Below the pieces are notes generated by a model. The model was given only the letters and a program-made list of their open reading frames with translations. It was not told the origin of the DNA and ran no database searches. Positions 1 through 5,365 of a stretch of 5,365 bases of DNA are shown here, piece after piece; the stretch's first letter is position 1, and each line of letters starts with the position of its first letter. The DNA is from JBGPIT01 sp041485125. Its GTDB lineage: Bacteria; Desulfobacterota; Binatia; UTPRO1. The stretch is from assembly GCA_041485125.1 (NCBI GenBank), contig JBGPIT010000359.1, positions 1-5,365 on the forward strand. Direction: 5' to 3'. The translations under genes were made by a program, and so were the position numbers.

Positions 1-163
1 CGGAGGTGCCGGCATGCGCGCTGTTCTGCGGGCTGATGCTGACGATCGTTCCGTCGAGGAGCTCGACGGTCTCGTTCGCGAAGAGCCCGGCCTCGCCCAT
101 GCGATGGTACTCAGCCCTAGTGAAACGATGCGGTGTGGGAGGATGTTGCGCCGGCCGGGACAT
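1..163 (-). CDS. Uma2 family (DUF820) endonuclease-like protein, 5' part only
   Basis: The minus strand from ATG at 163 is open to the window edge and gives 54 residues. The segment HRFTRAEYHRMGEAG, followed by VELLDGTIVSISPQNSAHAG, is the typical N-terminal half of Uma2 proteins, which read roughly 'FTveEYhrMveaGil..d.rVELidGeIv.MsP...H'. Uma2 is a PD-(D/E)XK-type nuclease fold family of about 180-200 residues. The Glu of VELLDG (residue 34) and the following Asp belong to its conserved acidic motif. The cellular role of most members is unknown; many occur as dispersed multi-copy genes. A GTG at 166 is an alternative start directly before the ATG. GAGG lies 10-13 bases upstream of these starts. 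The gene begins 79 bases after the C45 stop on the same strand and may be read through from it or have its own promoter. The remaining two thirds, including the second half of the nuclease core, lie outside the window, so completeness cannot be judged. Confidence 0.85.
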   Translation of the reverse strand, partial: MSRPAQHPPTPHRFTRAEYHRMGEAGLFANETVELLDGTIVSISPQNSAHAGTS

Positions 164-216
164 CACCGAGACGCTACCTCGGCGCGGGAAGGGATCACAA
201 CGGCCGGACGGGGGTA

Positions 217-249
217 CGAGTAGCGGGTCGTCGACAAAGCCGCTACTCG
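217..249 (-). terminator. Stem-loop over the stop codon of the C45 gene, possible terminator
   Basis: CGAGTAGCGG at 217-226 and CCGCTACTCG at 240-249 are perfect 10-base inverted arms with a 13-base loop. The right arm contains the TAG stop of the C45 gene (243-245 on this strand) and its last Glu codon. In the minus-strand RNA this would be a stable hairpin at the end of the operon. No T-run follows it (the next bases are TACCCCC), so it is not a canonical intrinsic terminator. It could instead block 3' exonucleases, aid a Rho-type stop, or be fortuitous. Confidence 0.4.
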
Positions 250-2000
250 GCGGCGATCCCGGTGCGTGCGCGCGCGTCGCGCTCGGCGGCGGGGCTCTCC
301 GGGGCGAGCTCGACGACGCGGCGCCACGCCGCCCGTGCGGCCGTGGTGTCGCCGCGACGCTCCTCGATCTGCGCCAGGCCGCGCCATGCTGTGTGATCGT
401 CGTCGCGGAGGGCGAGCGCGCGGCGATAGTGATCGGCGGCGGCATCGAGACGGCCGTTCTGCGTCTCGATTGCGGCCTCGCGACGCAGCCGCTCGCCGAG
501 ACGAACGCGGTCGTACGTGCCGTCGCGCAGGATTGGATCCTCCGGCATGTCGCCCGGCTCTTCCAGGATCTGTGCGCTCTCACCGCGGTCGAGACGCGCG
601 CCGAGATCGATGAGACGGTACGTGCCGAGGCCGTGCGGACCGTCGGAGATCCAGAGGCGTCGTACGGTGAGGTCGGCGACGACCGAGTGTGTCGCGATCA
701 GCGCATTCAGCGCGTTGCGGTTGCCGAGCGGGAGCGGAACGCTGCCGGCTCCGGCGCGGTCGCGCAGGATCGTCGTTGCGACCTCCGGGTCGATGCGACC
801 GTCGCGTTGGCGCAGCAGCTCCGTCATCCGCGCCTCGCGCGCGAGCGTGGACGTGACGTCGCGGATCGTCGCGTTCTTCGGGTCGTCGGCGAACGCGGGA
901 CTATGGAAGTGATTGGCGACGACCGACACCGCCGGGTGCCGGATGACGCCGATCTCGCGCTTCGGCGCCACCTCGACCACCGCCGACTCGCCGCTGTTGC
1001 CGTCGGCGAGGAGCAGGATGTGCGAGGCCATCGGCGCGTCGCGCCGCACGATCGCGATCGCGTCGTCGAGCGAGCGCGCCTCCTCGAGGACGGCGCGCGC
1101 GGTGAGGACGACCGGAACGCCCGCGGTGTCGAGCTCGCCGGCGCGCCCGCCGTTGACGCTCACCCAGATGCCGGCGGCGTTCATCCCGGTGACCGCGCCC
1201 GTCATGCCCGGCCAGGCGACCGAGACGAAGGGAATGCGTCCCTCGGGCGCGACCACGTCGACGAGCTTGTCCTCGTCGAACCAGGGATCGGCGTCGAAGT
1301 CGAAGTTGCGCCCGACGATCGTGTGACCGGGAGTCGTGCCGTCGCGGGTGGCGCTGCCGGAGGCCGCGAACGCGGTGCAGCCGAGGAGCGGTGAGTGCTC
1401 GAAGGCGAGCGCGATGTCGTAGAGCGCGTGCAGGAAGATGAGGCGGTGGTAGGTCGGCAGGTAGAAGTCGAAGCGATCGCCGTAGCCGACGCTCTCGCCG
1501 AAGATCTCCGCGCGACGGCTTTCCGGCAGGCTCTGGTCGAGGGAGCGGTAACGGGCGCGGACGAGCGCCGTGATCACCGAGCGGACGGCACGCGAAGGTA
1601 CCACGCTCTCGAAGAGCGCGAGCATGCGCGCGTCGCCCTCAGTCATGATCGGCGTGGTCAGGCGGCCGGCGCGATAGCCGAGCTGGACCGGATCCCCGGA
1701 GCGCTGCATCACCCACACGGCGCCGCGCCGCGCGAGATACGCCGGGCCGACGCGGGCGGCGCCGTCACCGCGCTCGATCGCTTCCGGCACCGGCGGCGCG
1801 AGCGGCGGCGGCGTAATCCGGGTCGCGAGGTCGAAGCCGCGCACGGCGAGCCACGCGACGACGATCGCGATCGCCGCGCCGCGGCCCCAGCGGACCATTC
1901 GCCGGCGCCGGTCGCGCGGAGGGACGGGAATCGTATCAGTGTGCGCCGACCGGTCGTTGGGGTGCTCGGGCGATCGTGATGACGTCGCCGACCGGTTCAT
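243..2000 (-). CDS. C45-family autoproteolytic acyltransferase/hydrolase with N-terminal membrane anchor and C-terminal TPR repeats
   Basis: The predicted protein has 585 residues. Residues 1-39 are polar and end in a basic patch (RRRRMVRWGR). A hydrophobic segment follows at about 41-56, which by the positive-inside rule puts the rest in the periplasm. The catalytic part carries the C45 (penicillin acyltransferase-type Ntn-hydrolase) signature: GCTAFAASG at 207-215, then GRNFDFD at 230-236, NAAGIWVSVNGG near 274-285 and ANHF at 362-365. By family knowledge Cys208 is the nucleophile, and self-cleavage before it would leave an anchored alpha chain (1-207) and a beta chain (208-585). Cys208 is the only cysteine in the protein. 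The C-terminus (about 499-567) forms two TPR-like helical pairs, with W539, L542, G550, A554 and P567 in consensus places. The start at 2000 is chosen because ATGA overlaps the exporter stop and because codons 1-34 show the usual G/C third positions; ATG at 1898 is an alternative. The substrate is unknown; the family acts on amide bonds of N-acyl compounds or transfers acyl groups. Some relatives are annotated as choloylglycine hydrolase-like, which the GRNFDFD region also recalls. Confidence 0.88.
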   Translation of the reverse strand: MNRSATSSRSPEHPNDRSAHTDTIPVPPRDRRRRMVRWGRGAAIAIVVAWLAVRGFDLATRITPPPLAPPVPEAIERGDGAARVGPAYLARRGAVWVMQRSGDPVQLGYRAGRLTTPIMTEGDARMLALFESVVPSRAVRSVITALVRARYRSLDQSLPESRRAEIFGESVGYGDRFDFYLPTYHRLIFLHALYDIALAFEHSPLLGCTAFAASGSATRDGTTPGHTIVGRNFDFDADPWFDEDKLVDVVAPEGRIPFVSVAWPGMTGAVTGMNAAGIWVSVNGGRAGELDTAGVPVVLTARAVLEEARSLDDAIAIVRRDAPMASHILLLADGNSGESAVVEVAPKREIGVIRHPAVSVVANHFHSPAFADDPKNATIRDVTSTLAREARMTELLRQRDGRIDPEVATTILRDRAGAGSVPLPLGNRNALNALIATHSVVADLTVRRLWISDGPHGLGTYRLIDLGARLDRGESAQILEEPGDMPEDPILRDGTYDRVRLGERLRREAAIETQNGRLDAAADHYRRALALRDDDHTAWRGLAQIEERRGDTTAARAAWRRVVELAPESPAAERDARARTGIAAE

Positions 2001-4708
2001 CGTACGCCTTCGCTCGTCGCGGGCTCGAGTGCCGCGGATTCGGCGACCGTGCGGCCCTCGAGCGCGAGGAACGCGGGTTGAAGCACGACGGCGGCGATGA
2101 ACGTGAGACCTATCGCGAGCGCGGCGAGCCACCCGAGGCCGGCGAGCCCCGGATAGCGTGAGACCGAGAGGAAGCCGAAGCCCGCCATCGTCGTGAGCGT
2201 CGTGACCGCGATCGCGCGCCCGGTCAGCCGGGTGGCATTCTCGATGCTCCATCCCTCGCGGACGCGCGCGACGAGGTAGACGCAGTTGTCCACGCCGATG
2301 CCGAGCGTGAGCGGTAGGACGATCAGGTTCAACGGCGTGAATGCAACGCCGCTCAAGTGCATCCCTGTCACCAAGGCCCCGACGATCACGATCGTCGGGG
2401 CCATCACGATCAATGCGAGACGCCACGAGCGGGCTTGCGGGAGGACGATGAGGAGGTTCAGGACGATGGTCAGCAAGGTGAACAGAATGACTTCGCGGGC
2501 AATCACGTCCGCGAGCGCAGCCTGCATGAGCGCGGCGCCGGTCACGACGATGCTGGGGTCGAGATCGGACCGTATGCGCTCGCGGATGTCGCCGAGCGCG
2601 ACGCCATCGGCGGGTTGAAAGGGAATCGCGATCAGCACTGCCCGGCTTGCGTCGCTGCCATCGACGGCAATGCTGCGTGCGGACTCGGATGGTCCCCGCA
2701 TCACACCGTTCCCGACGTGCCGGCGGAGCAGCGGAGCGAGCAAGGTGCCGCCGCCCGCGCGCTCGCTGGTCGCGACGTCATTGCCGGCGAGATCGTCGGT
2801 CGGTCGCGGCAGTGTGGCGTCGCTCTCGCCGAGCGCGCGCTCGGCGTCGGCGAACGCGGAGACGCGAAATCCCTGCCGCACGAGCTCCGCGTGGAGCGTT
2901 CCGCGCGCTCGCTCGAGAGGCAGGGCCGCAAACGCCGCGCGGCGGGCACGCTCCGTCGCGCGTGACGGCAGAAACGTGCTCAGCGCTTGATAGCCGGAGA
3001 TGAGCTCATCGCTCGCCGCGCCTCCGTGCGGGCGCACTCGATGTGCCTGGAGCCATTCGACGACGCTCTCCTCGCGCTCGAGTGCCGCGTCCAGATCGGG
3101 GCCGCGCACGATCGCGATCCCGCGCGGCGCGAGAGCGCCGAAGTGGGCTTCGACCGCCTCCTCGGTCTCGGTCGATTCGACACCCGTCGGTCGGAGATGA
3201 TTGATGTCCGCGTCGACCGGCACCGTCGGCGATAGAACGACCCAGCCGAGCGCGGCGGCCAATGAGACGGTGGTGATGAGATAGGTGTGGCGCGCGCTCC
3301 ATCCCGCGATCTCCGCGAGCCAAGGGGCATCCTGTGGGCGCGGCGGGCGGCGATCGAGCCGCGCCGCGACGGAAACCGTCATCGCGGGAAGCAGAACGAA
3401 CGTGTGGGCGATGTTCACCATCATTCCGACCGCGCTCAGTGCGCCGATCTCGCGCACCGCGCCGATCGCCGACAGCGCAATCACGGTGAACGCCGCGGCC
3501 GTCGTCACCTCCGCGACGATGTTCGCGGCACCGATGCCGTCGCATGTGCGGACGATCGCTTCTTCGAGCGGGGCGGTCTGACGCTCGATCAGGAGCCGCG
3601 AATAGAAGTGGATGCCGGAGTCGATCGCGAGTCCGTAGAAGATCGCGGCGAAACACAGGGAGAGCGCGTTCAGCTGGTGGAGGAAGAGTACGGATGTCGC
3701 GAAAGCCAAGAGCGATCCGGCAACGAGAAGGTACCCGATCAGCGGGAGCATCATCGGCGTCCGATAGAAGATCTGGAAGATCGCGATGACGGCGATCAAG
3801 GTCAGCAACACGTACCGTATGACGTCGCCCTTCACGAGGTGCGCATCCTCGTGTGCGTGTGCGTAGGCGCCACCGTGCCGAATGCGCAGCCGCGCGACTG
3901 CCGGGTCAGCGTCGCGTGCGCCGGCCTCCGCCTCGCGGAGAGCGACGAAGAGGCGCTCGGTGAACTGCGCGTCGAAGGGCGATCCAGCGGGGCTCAGGAG
4001 GATCAGCGCCGCATCGCGGTTGGGTGAGAGTAGGTACGTCTCCGCCCTGCCCGCGAACGGGTCCGCATAGCGATCGCGGATTGCCGCGCCCGCGATCGTG
4101 CCCAAGAACAAAGGATCACGCCGGACCTGCTCGAGCAGATCGGCACCGATCGGCAGTGAGAGCATGCCCTTCACGCGCGTGACCGACGCGGCGATCGTAT
4201 CCGGGTCGAGGCGAGCAGCGAGCTCACCGAAGCTTTCGGCCGGCACGAGCGCCGGCGCGTTCACCGGATCGAGATAGACCTTCATCCCCGCTGGATCGAC
4301 GCCGGCCGTTACCGACGTGATTTCGGGAAGCGCCCGATAGCGCTCGGCCAAAAGGTCGACGGCGTGTTTGAGCGCCGGAACGTCGCGCACCGCCGTTTCC
4401 GCGTCGGTGCGTGCCGAGCTGCCGCCGGCCCGGTCGGCCCCGACTTCCGATGCGCCCCCGCTCGCCGGCGACTCGCGGCGGTCGATCAGCACGAGTAGCG
4501 TCTGCGTGCCGCCGAACGTCTTCAGGTACTCGCTGAAATCGTCGAATGCGGCGCGACCGGACGGTAGCGTGCTCAGGACGTCAATGTCGAGGCGCAGCGT
4601 CCGCAAAGAGAGCAGCGACAATACGCTCAGCGCCAGCGATCCGAGCAGCACTGCGCGGCGATGGCGCATCGCGAAGCTCGCGACGCGACCTCCGAGTCCC
4701 GGTCTCAA
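1997..4708 (-). CDS. MMPL/HpnN-like RND-superfamily lipid exporter
   Basis: From the TTG at 4708 the protein is 903 residues, normal for hopanoid-type (HpnN) and MMPL RND transporters. The architecture is a duplicated RND half. TM1 lies at about 18-36, a periplasmic domain at about 40-290, TM2-6 between about 297 and 444, TM7 at about 475-494, a second periplasmic domain at about 495-735, and TM8-12 between about 737 and 880. TM4 carries FYGLAIDSGIHFYSR (Asp363) and TM10 carries LGIGVDNCVYLVARVRE (Asp807), the pair of family motifs whose acidic residues are expected to relay protons. Family members export hopanoids, glycolipids or polyene lipids by proton-driven transport at the inner membrane. 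The first loop has a Gly/Ser/Ala-rich insert at about 79-105 that looks like a flexible linker. ATG at 4669 would remove the short basic helix (GGRVASFAMRHRR) normally present before TM1, so the upstream TTG is preferred, although neither start has a good Shine-Dalgarno sequence. The gene overlaps the downstream C45 gene by ATGA at 2000-1997, indicating translational coupling. The exact substrate cannot be read from the sequence. Confidence 0.9.
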   Translation of the reverse strand: MRPGLGGRVASFAMRHRRAVLLGSLALSVLSLLSLRTLRLDIDVLSTLPSGRAAFDDFSEYLKTFGGTQTLLVLIDRRESPASGGASEVGADRAGGSSARTDAETAVRDVPALKHAVDLLAERYRALPEITSVTAGVDPAGMKVYLDPVNAPALVPAESFGELAARLDPDTIAASVTRVKGMLSLPIGADLLEQVRRDPLFLGTIAGAAIRDRYADPFAGRAETYLLSPNRDAALILLSPAGSPFDAQFTERLFVALREAEAGARDADPAVARLRIRHGGAYAHAHEDAHLVKGDVIRYVLLTLIAVIAIFQIFYRTPMMLPLIGYLLVAGSLLAFATSVLFLHQLNALSLCFAAIFYGLAIDSGIHFYSRLLIERQTAPLEEAIVRTCDGIGAANIVAEVTTAAAFTVIALSAIGAVREIGALSAVGMMVNIAHTFVLLPAMTVSVAARLDRRPPRPQDAPWLAEIAGWSARHTYLITTVSLAAALGWVVLSPTVPVDADINHLRPTGVESTETEEAVEAHFGALAPRGIAIVRGPDLDAALEREESVVEWLQAHRVRPHGGAASDELISGYQALSTFLPSRATERARRAAFAALPLERARGTLHAELVRQGFRVSAFADAERALGESDATLPRPTDDLAGNDVATSERAGGGTLLAPLLRRHVGNGVMRGPSESARSIAVDGSDASRAVLIAIPFQPADGVALGDIRERIRSDLDPSIVVTGAALMQAALADVIAREVILFTLLTIVLNLLIVLPQARSWRLALIVMAPTIVIVGALVTGMHLSGVAFTPLNLIVLPLTLGIGVDNCVYLVARVREGWSIENATRLTGRAIAVTTLTTMAGFGFLSVSRYPGLAGLGWLAALAIGLTFIAAVVLQPAFLALEGRTVAESAALEPATSEGVR
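2375..2402. repeat. Perfect 13-bp inverted repeat with 2-base loop inside the exporter gene
   Basis: GGCCCCGACGATC at 2375-2387 is exactly the reverse complement of GATCGTCGGGGCC at 2390-2402, separated by AC. It lies in the codons for the TM9 segment APTIVIVGA of the RND exporter. In the transcript of either strand it would form a very stable hairpin about 400 bases before the exporter stop. Repetitive GTC/ATC codons for alternating Ile and Val could produce it by chance. It is recorded because arms of this length are uncommon in coding sequence. Confidence 0.6.
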
Positions 4709-4850
4709 TGGATCAGCGTCGCGTCGTCGCGCAGTGGGAGGATGATGATCAGCACGATGGTTGCCAACGCGATTGCGACACCGGCCGCACGATAGACGAA
4801 ACCGCGAAGGTGGCAAAGGTCACGATCGATCGATCGGCGAGCGTTTCCAT
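4705..4850 (-). other. Possible small membrane-protein ORF or frameshifted gene remnant, coupled to the exporter start
   Basis: Two minus-strand frames look protein-like here. The first starts at ATG 4850 and reads METLADRSIVTFATFAVSS before drifting into non-biological sequence and stopping at 4749. The second, one base back in frame, reads YRAAGVAIALATIVLIIILP followed by LRDDATLIH and stops at 4705. It has a convincing transmembrane stretch and G/C-rich third positions after about 4785. Its TGA overlaps the exporter's TTG start as TTGA (4708-4705), the same four-base arrangement as between the next two genes. The only ATG in the second frame is at 4929, 49 bases inside the opposing ligase gene, which makes an intact 74-residue ORF doubtful. 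Joining the frames by a -1 shift between about 4785 and 4805 would give roughly 48 residues: an amphipathic start plus one TM, resembling an RND N-terminus. It could be a small operon-leading membrane protein, a decayed fragment, a base missing from the assembly, or chance. Confidence 0.3.
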
Positions 4851-4880
4851 CGATGGACTTCTGTGCTCTATCGAGCCTCG
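4709..4880. promoter_or_regulatory. Divergent intergenic region with three palindromes, presumed promoters of both transcription units
   Basis: This is the only space between the leftward exporter operon and the rightward ligase gene, so promoters for both are expected here or slightly inside the genes. I could not find a convincing -35/-10 pair on either strand. Three perfect inverted repeats crowd its right half: CGATCGATCGATCG at 4823-4836, TCCATCGATGGA at 4846-4857, and ATCGAG-C-CTCGAT at 4870-4882, the last covering the first two bases of the ligase ATG. Their centres are about 22 and 24.5 bases apart, near two helical turns. They are candidate operator sites for a dimeric repressor controlling both directions, but the sequence alone does not prove binding. 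Confidence 0.4.
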
Positions 4881-5365
4881 ATGATCGACGGAGGCAAAGA
4901 GCTCCCGCCGCAGGCTGAACCGGCTCCATTCGACGAGGCGCGCTGGAGCGCCCTTCGCTCCGCGATTGCGCGCGCCCGTCAAGGACGCTTCTACGCGCGA
5001 CATCTCGCCGACGCGCGTCTCGATCGCCCCGGCGACTTCCGCCAACTGCCCTTCACGACCAAGAAGCATCTGAGCGACGCCAGTCCCTTCGACATGCTCG
5101 CCGTGCCGCCGGCTCGGGCGTGGCACTACCACGAATCGAGCGGCACCACGGGCACGCCGATCTCCACCTGGTCCGGGCTCGAGGAGCTGGAGAGAATGGC
5201 CGACAGCATCATCGCGCTCGCCCCCGAGTTCGGCGCGCCGGACGCGATGCTGCTCAATCGCTTTCCATCGTTCTCGCCCGTCCACTTTCTGATCGAGGAA
5301 GTACTTCGCAGAACCGGTCGCTGCCACATTGCCGCCGGCAGCACGAGCTGGGACGTTCCGTTCAC
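4881..5365 (+). CDS. PaaK-like adenylate-forming enzyme (phenylacetate-CoA ligase family), 5' part only
   Basis: The frame from ATG 4881 is open to the window edge, giving 161 residues of a protein usually about 400-450 long. It has the N-terminal layout of the phenylacetate-CoA ligase branch of the ANL superfamily: a helical lead (RWSALRSAIARARQGRFYARHL, about 21-42, written here in part as family-typical 'R..FY...L'), then LPFTTKKHL at 56-64, LAVPPARAWHYHESSGTTGTP at about 73-93 and a following helix. SSGTTGTP at 86-93 is the A3 phosphate-binding loop that grips ATP. Such enzymes activate a carboxylic acid as acyl-AMP and normally pass it to CoA; some load carrier proteins. The acid-binding pocket and catalytic C-terminal lysine region lie beyond the window. 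ATG 4881 is preferred because it leaves a short unconserved lead before the domain. GTG 4863 is an in-frame alternative, and neither has a clear Shine-Dalgarno. The gene diverges from the exporter operon, so shared control is plausible. Confidence 0.87.
   Translation, partial: MIDGGKELPPQAEPAPFDEARWSALRSAIARARQGRFYARHLADARLDRPGDFRQLPFTTKKHLSDASPFDMLAVPPARAWHYHESSGTTGTPISTWSGLEELERMADSIIALAPEFGAPDAMLLNRFPSFSPVHFLIEEVLRRTGRCHIAAGSTSWDVPF

Noticed and set aside
6..1394. Plus-strand open frame of 462 codons opposite the C45 gene
   Set aside because: It is antisense to a clear C45 reading frame, its translation is Arg/Asp/Val-rich without domains, and long antisense frames are normal in GC-rich genes.
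2001..2426. Upstream extension of the C45 frame by 142 codons
   Set aside because: The added sequence is Arg/His/Asp-rich and overlaps the conserved C-terminal TMs of the exporter in another frame; ATG 2000 with the ATGA overlap is far more natural.
3287..4027. Plus-strand open frame of 246 codons opposite the exporter
   Set aside because: It is a charged, repetitive shadow of the RND frame with no recognisable fold, start signal or domain.
4761..4800. TTGCCA/TTGCGA with GATAGA as a possible sigma-70 promoter
   Set aside because: The spacings are not near 17 bases and the -10 match is poor, so no promoter position is claimed.
4709..4816. Exporter start at the TTG 4816
   Set aside because: The 36 added residues are His/Arg/Pro-rich with many A/T third positions and do not resemble an RND N-terminus, whereas the sequence from 4708 does.
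4749..5327. Minus-strand open frame of 192 codons across the ligase start
   Set aside because: Most of it is antisense to the conserved PaaK-like domain. Only its last 33 codons, from ATG 4850, look protein-like, and they are treated in the small-ORF entry.

Overview
The window is GC-rich bacterial DNA, roughly two-thirds G+C by eye, with strong G/C preference at third codon positions. It holds four recognisable genes. On the minus strand, reading right to left, are an MMPL/HpnN-like RND lipid exporter (4708 to 1997), a membrane-anchored C45-family Ntn-hydrolase with C-terminal TPR repeats (2000 to 243), and the first 54 codons of a Uma2-family protein (163 to the left edge). On the plus strand, diverging from the exporter, is the first part of a PaaK-like adenylate-forming ligase (4881 to the right edge). 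The organism cannot be named from this sequence. A predicted envelope lipid exporter and a predicted periplasmic enzyme fit a diderm bacterium, and Uma2 genes are common in Cyanobacteria, Chloroflexota, Deinococcota, Myxococcota and related high-copy lineages.

Layout. Positions 1-163 carry the Uma2 start. Positions 164-242 are a short gap containing a 10-bp inverted repeat that includes the stop codon of the C45 gene. The C45 gene and the exporter overlap by the four bases ATGA, so they are almost certainly one translationally coupled operon. Positions 4709-4880 separate the exporter from the divergent ligase. This gap contains three palindromes and a short open frame encoding a hydrophobic segment, whose stop overlaps the exporter's TTG start as TTGA.

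How the genes may work together (inference). The ligase would activate a carboxylic acid, aromatic or fatty, as acyl-adenylate and probably acyl-CoA. The RND protein would move a lipid-like product across or out of the inner membrane. The C45 enzyme, predicted to face the periplasm, would form or cleave an amide or ester bond on that product or on a related molecule. MMPL exporters and adenylating enzymes occur together in aryl-polyene and resorcinol-type lipid pigment clusters, so a pathway of that sort is reasonable, but no ketosynthase, acyl carrier or tailoring gene is visible here to prove it. No tRNA, rRNA, CRISPR array or insertion sequence was seen.
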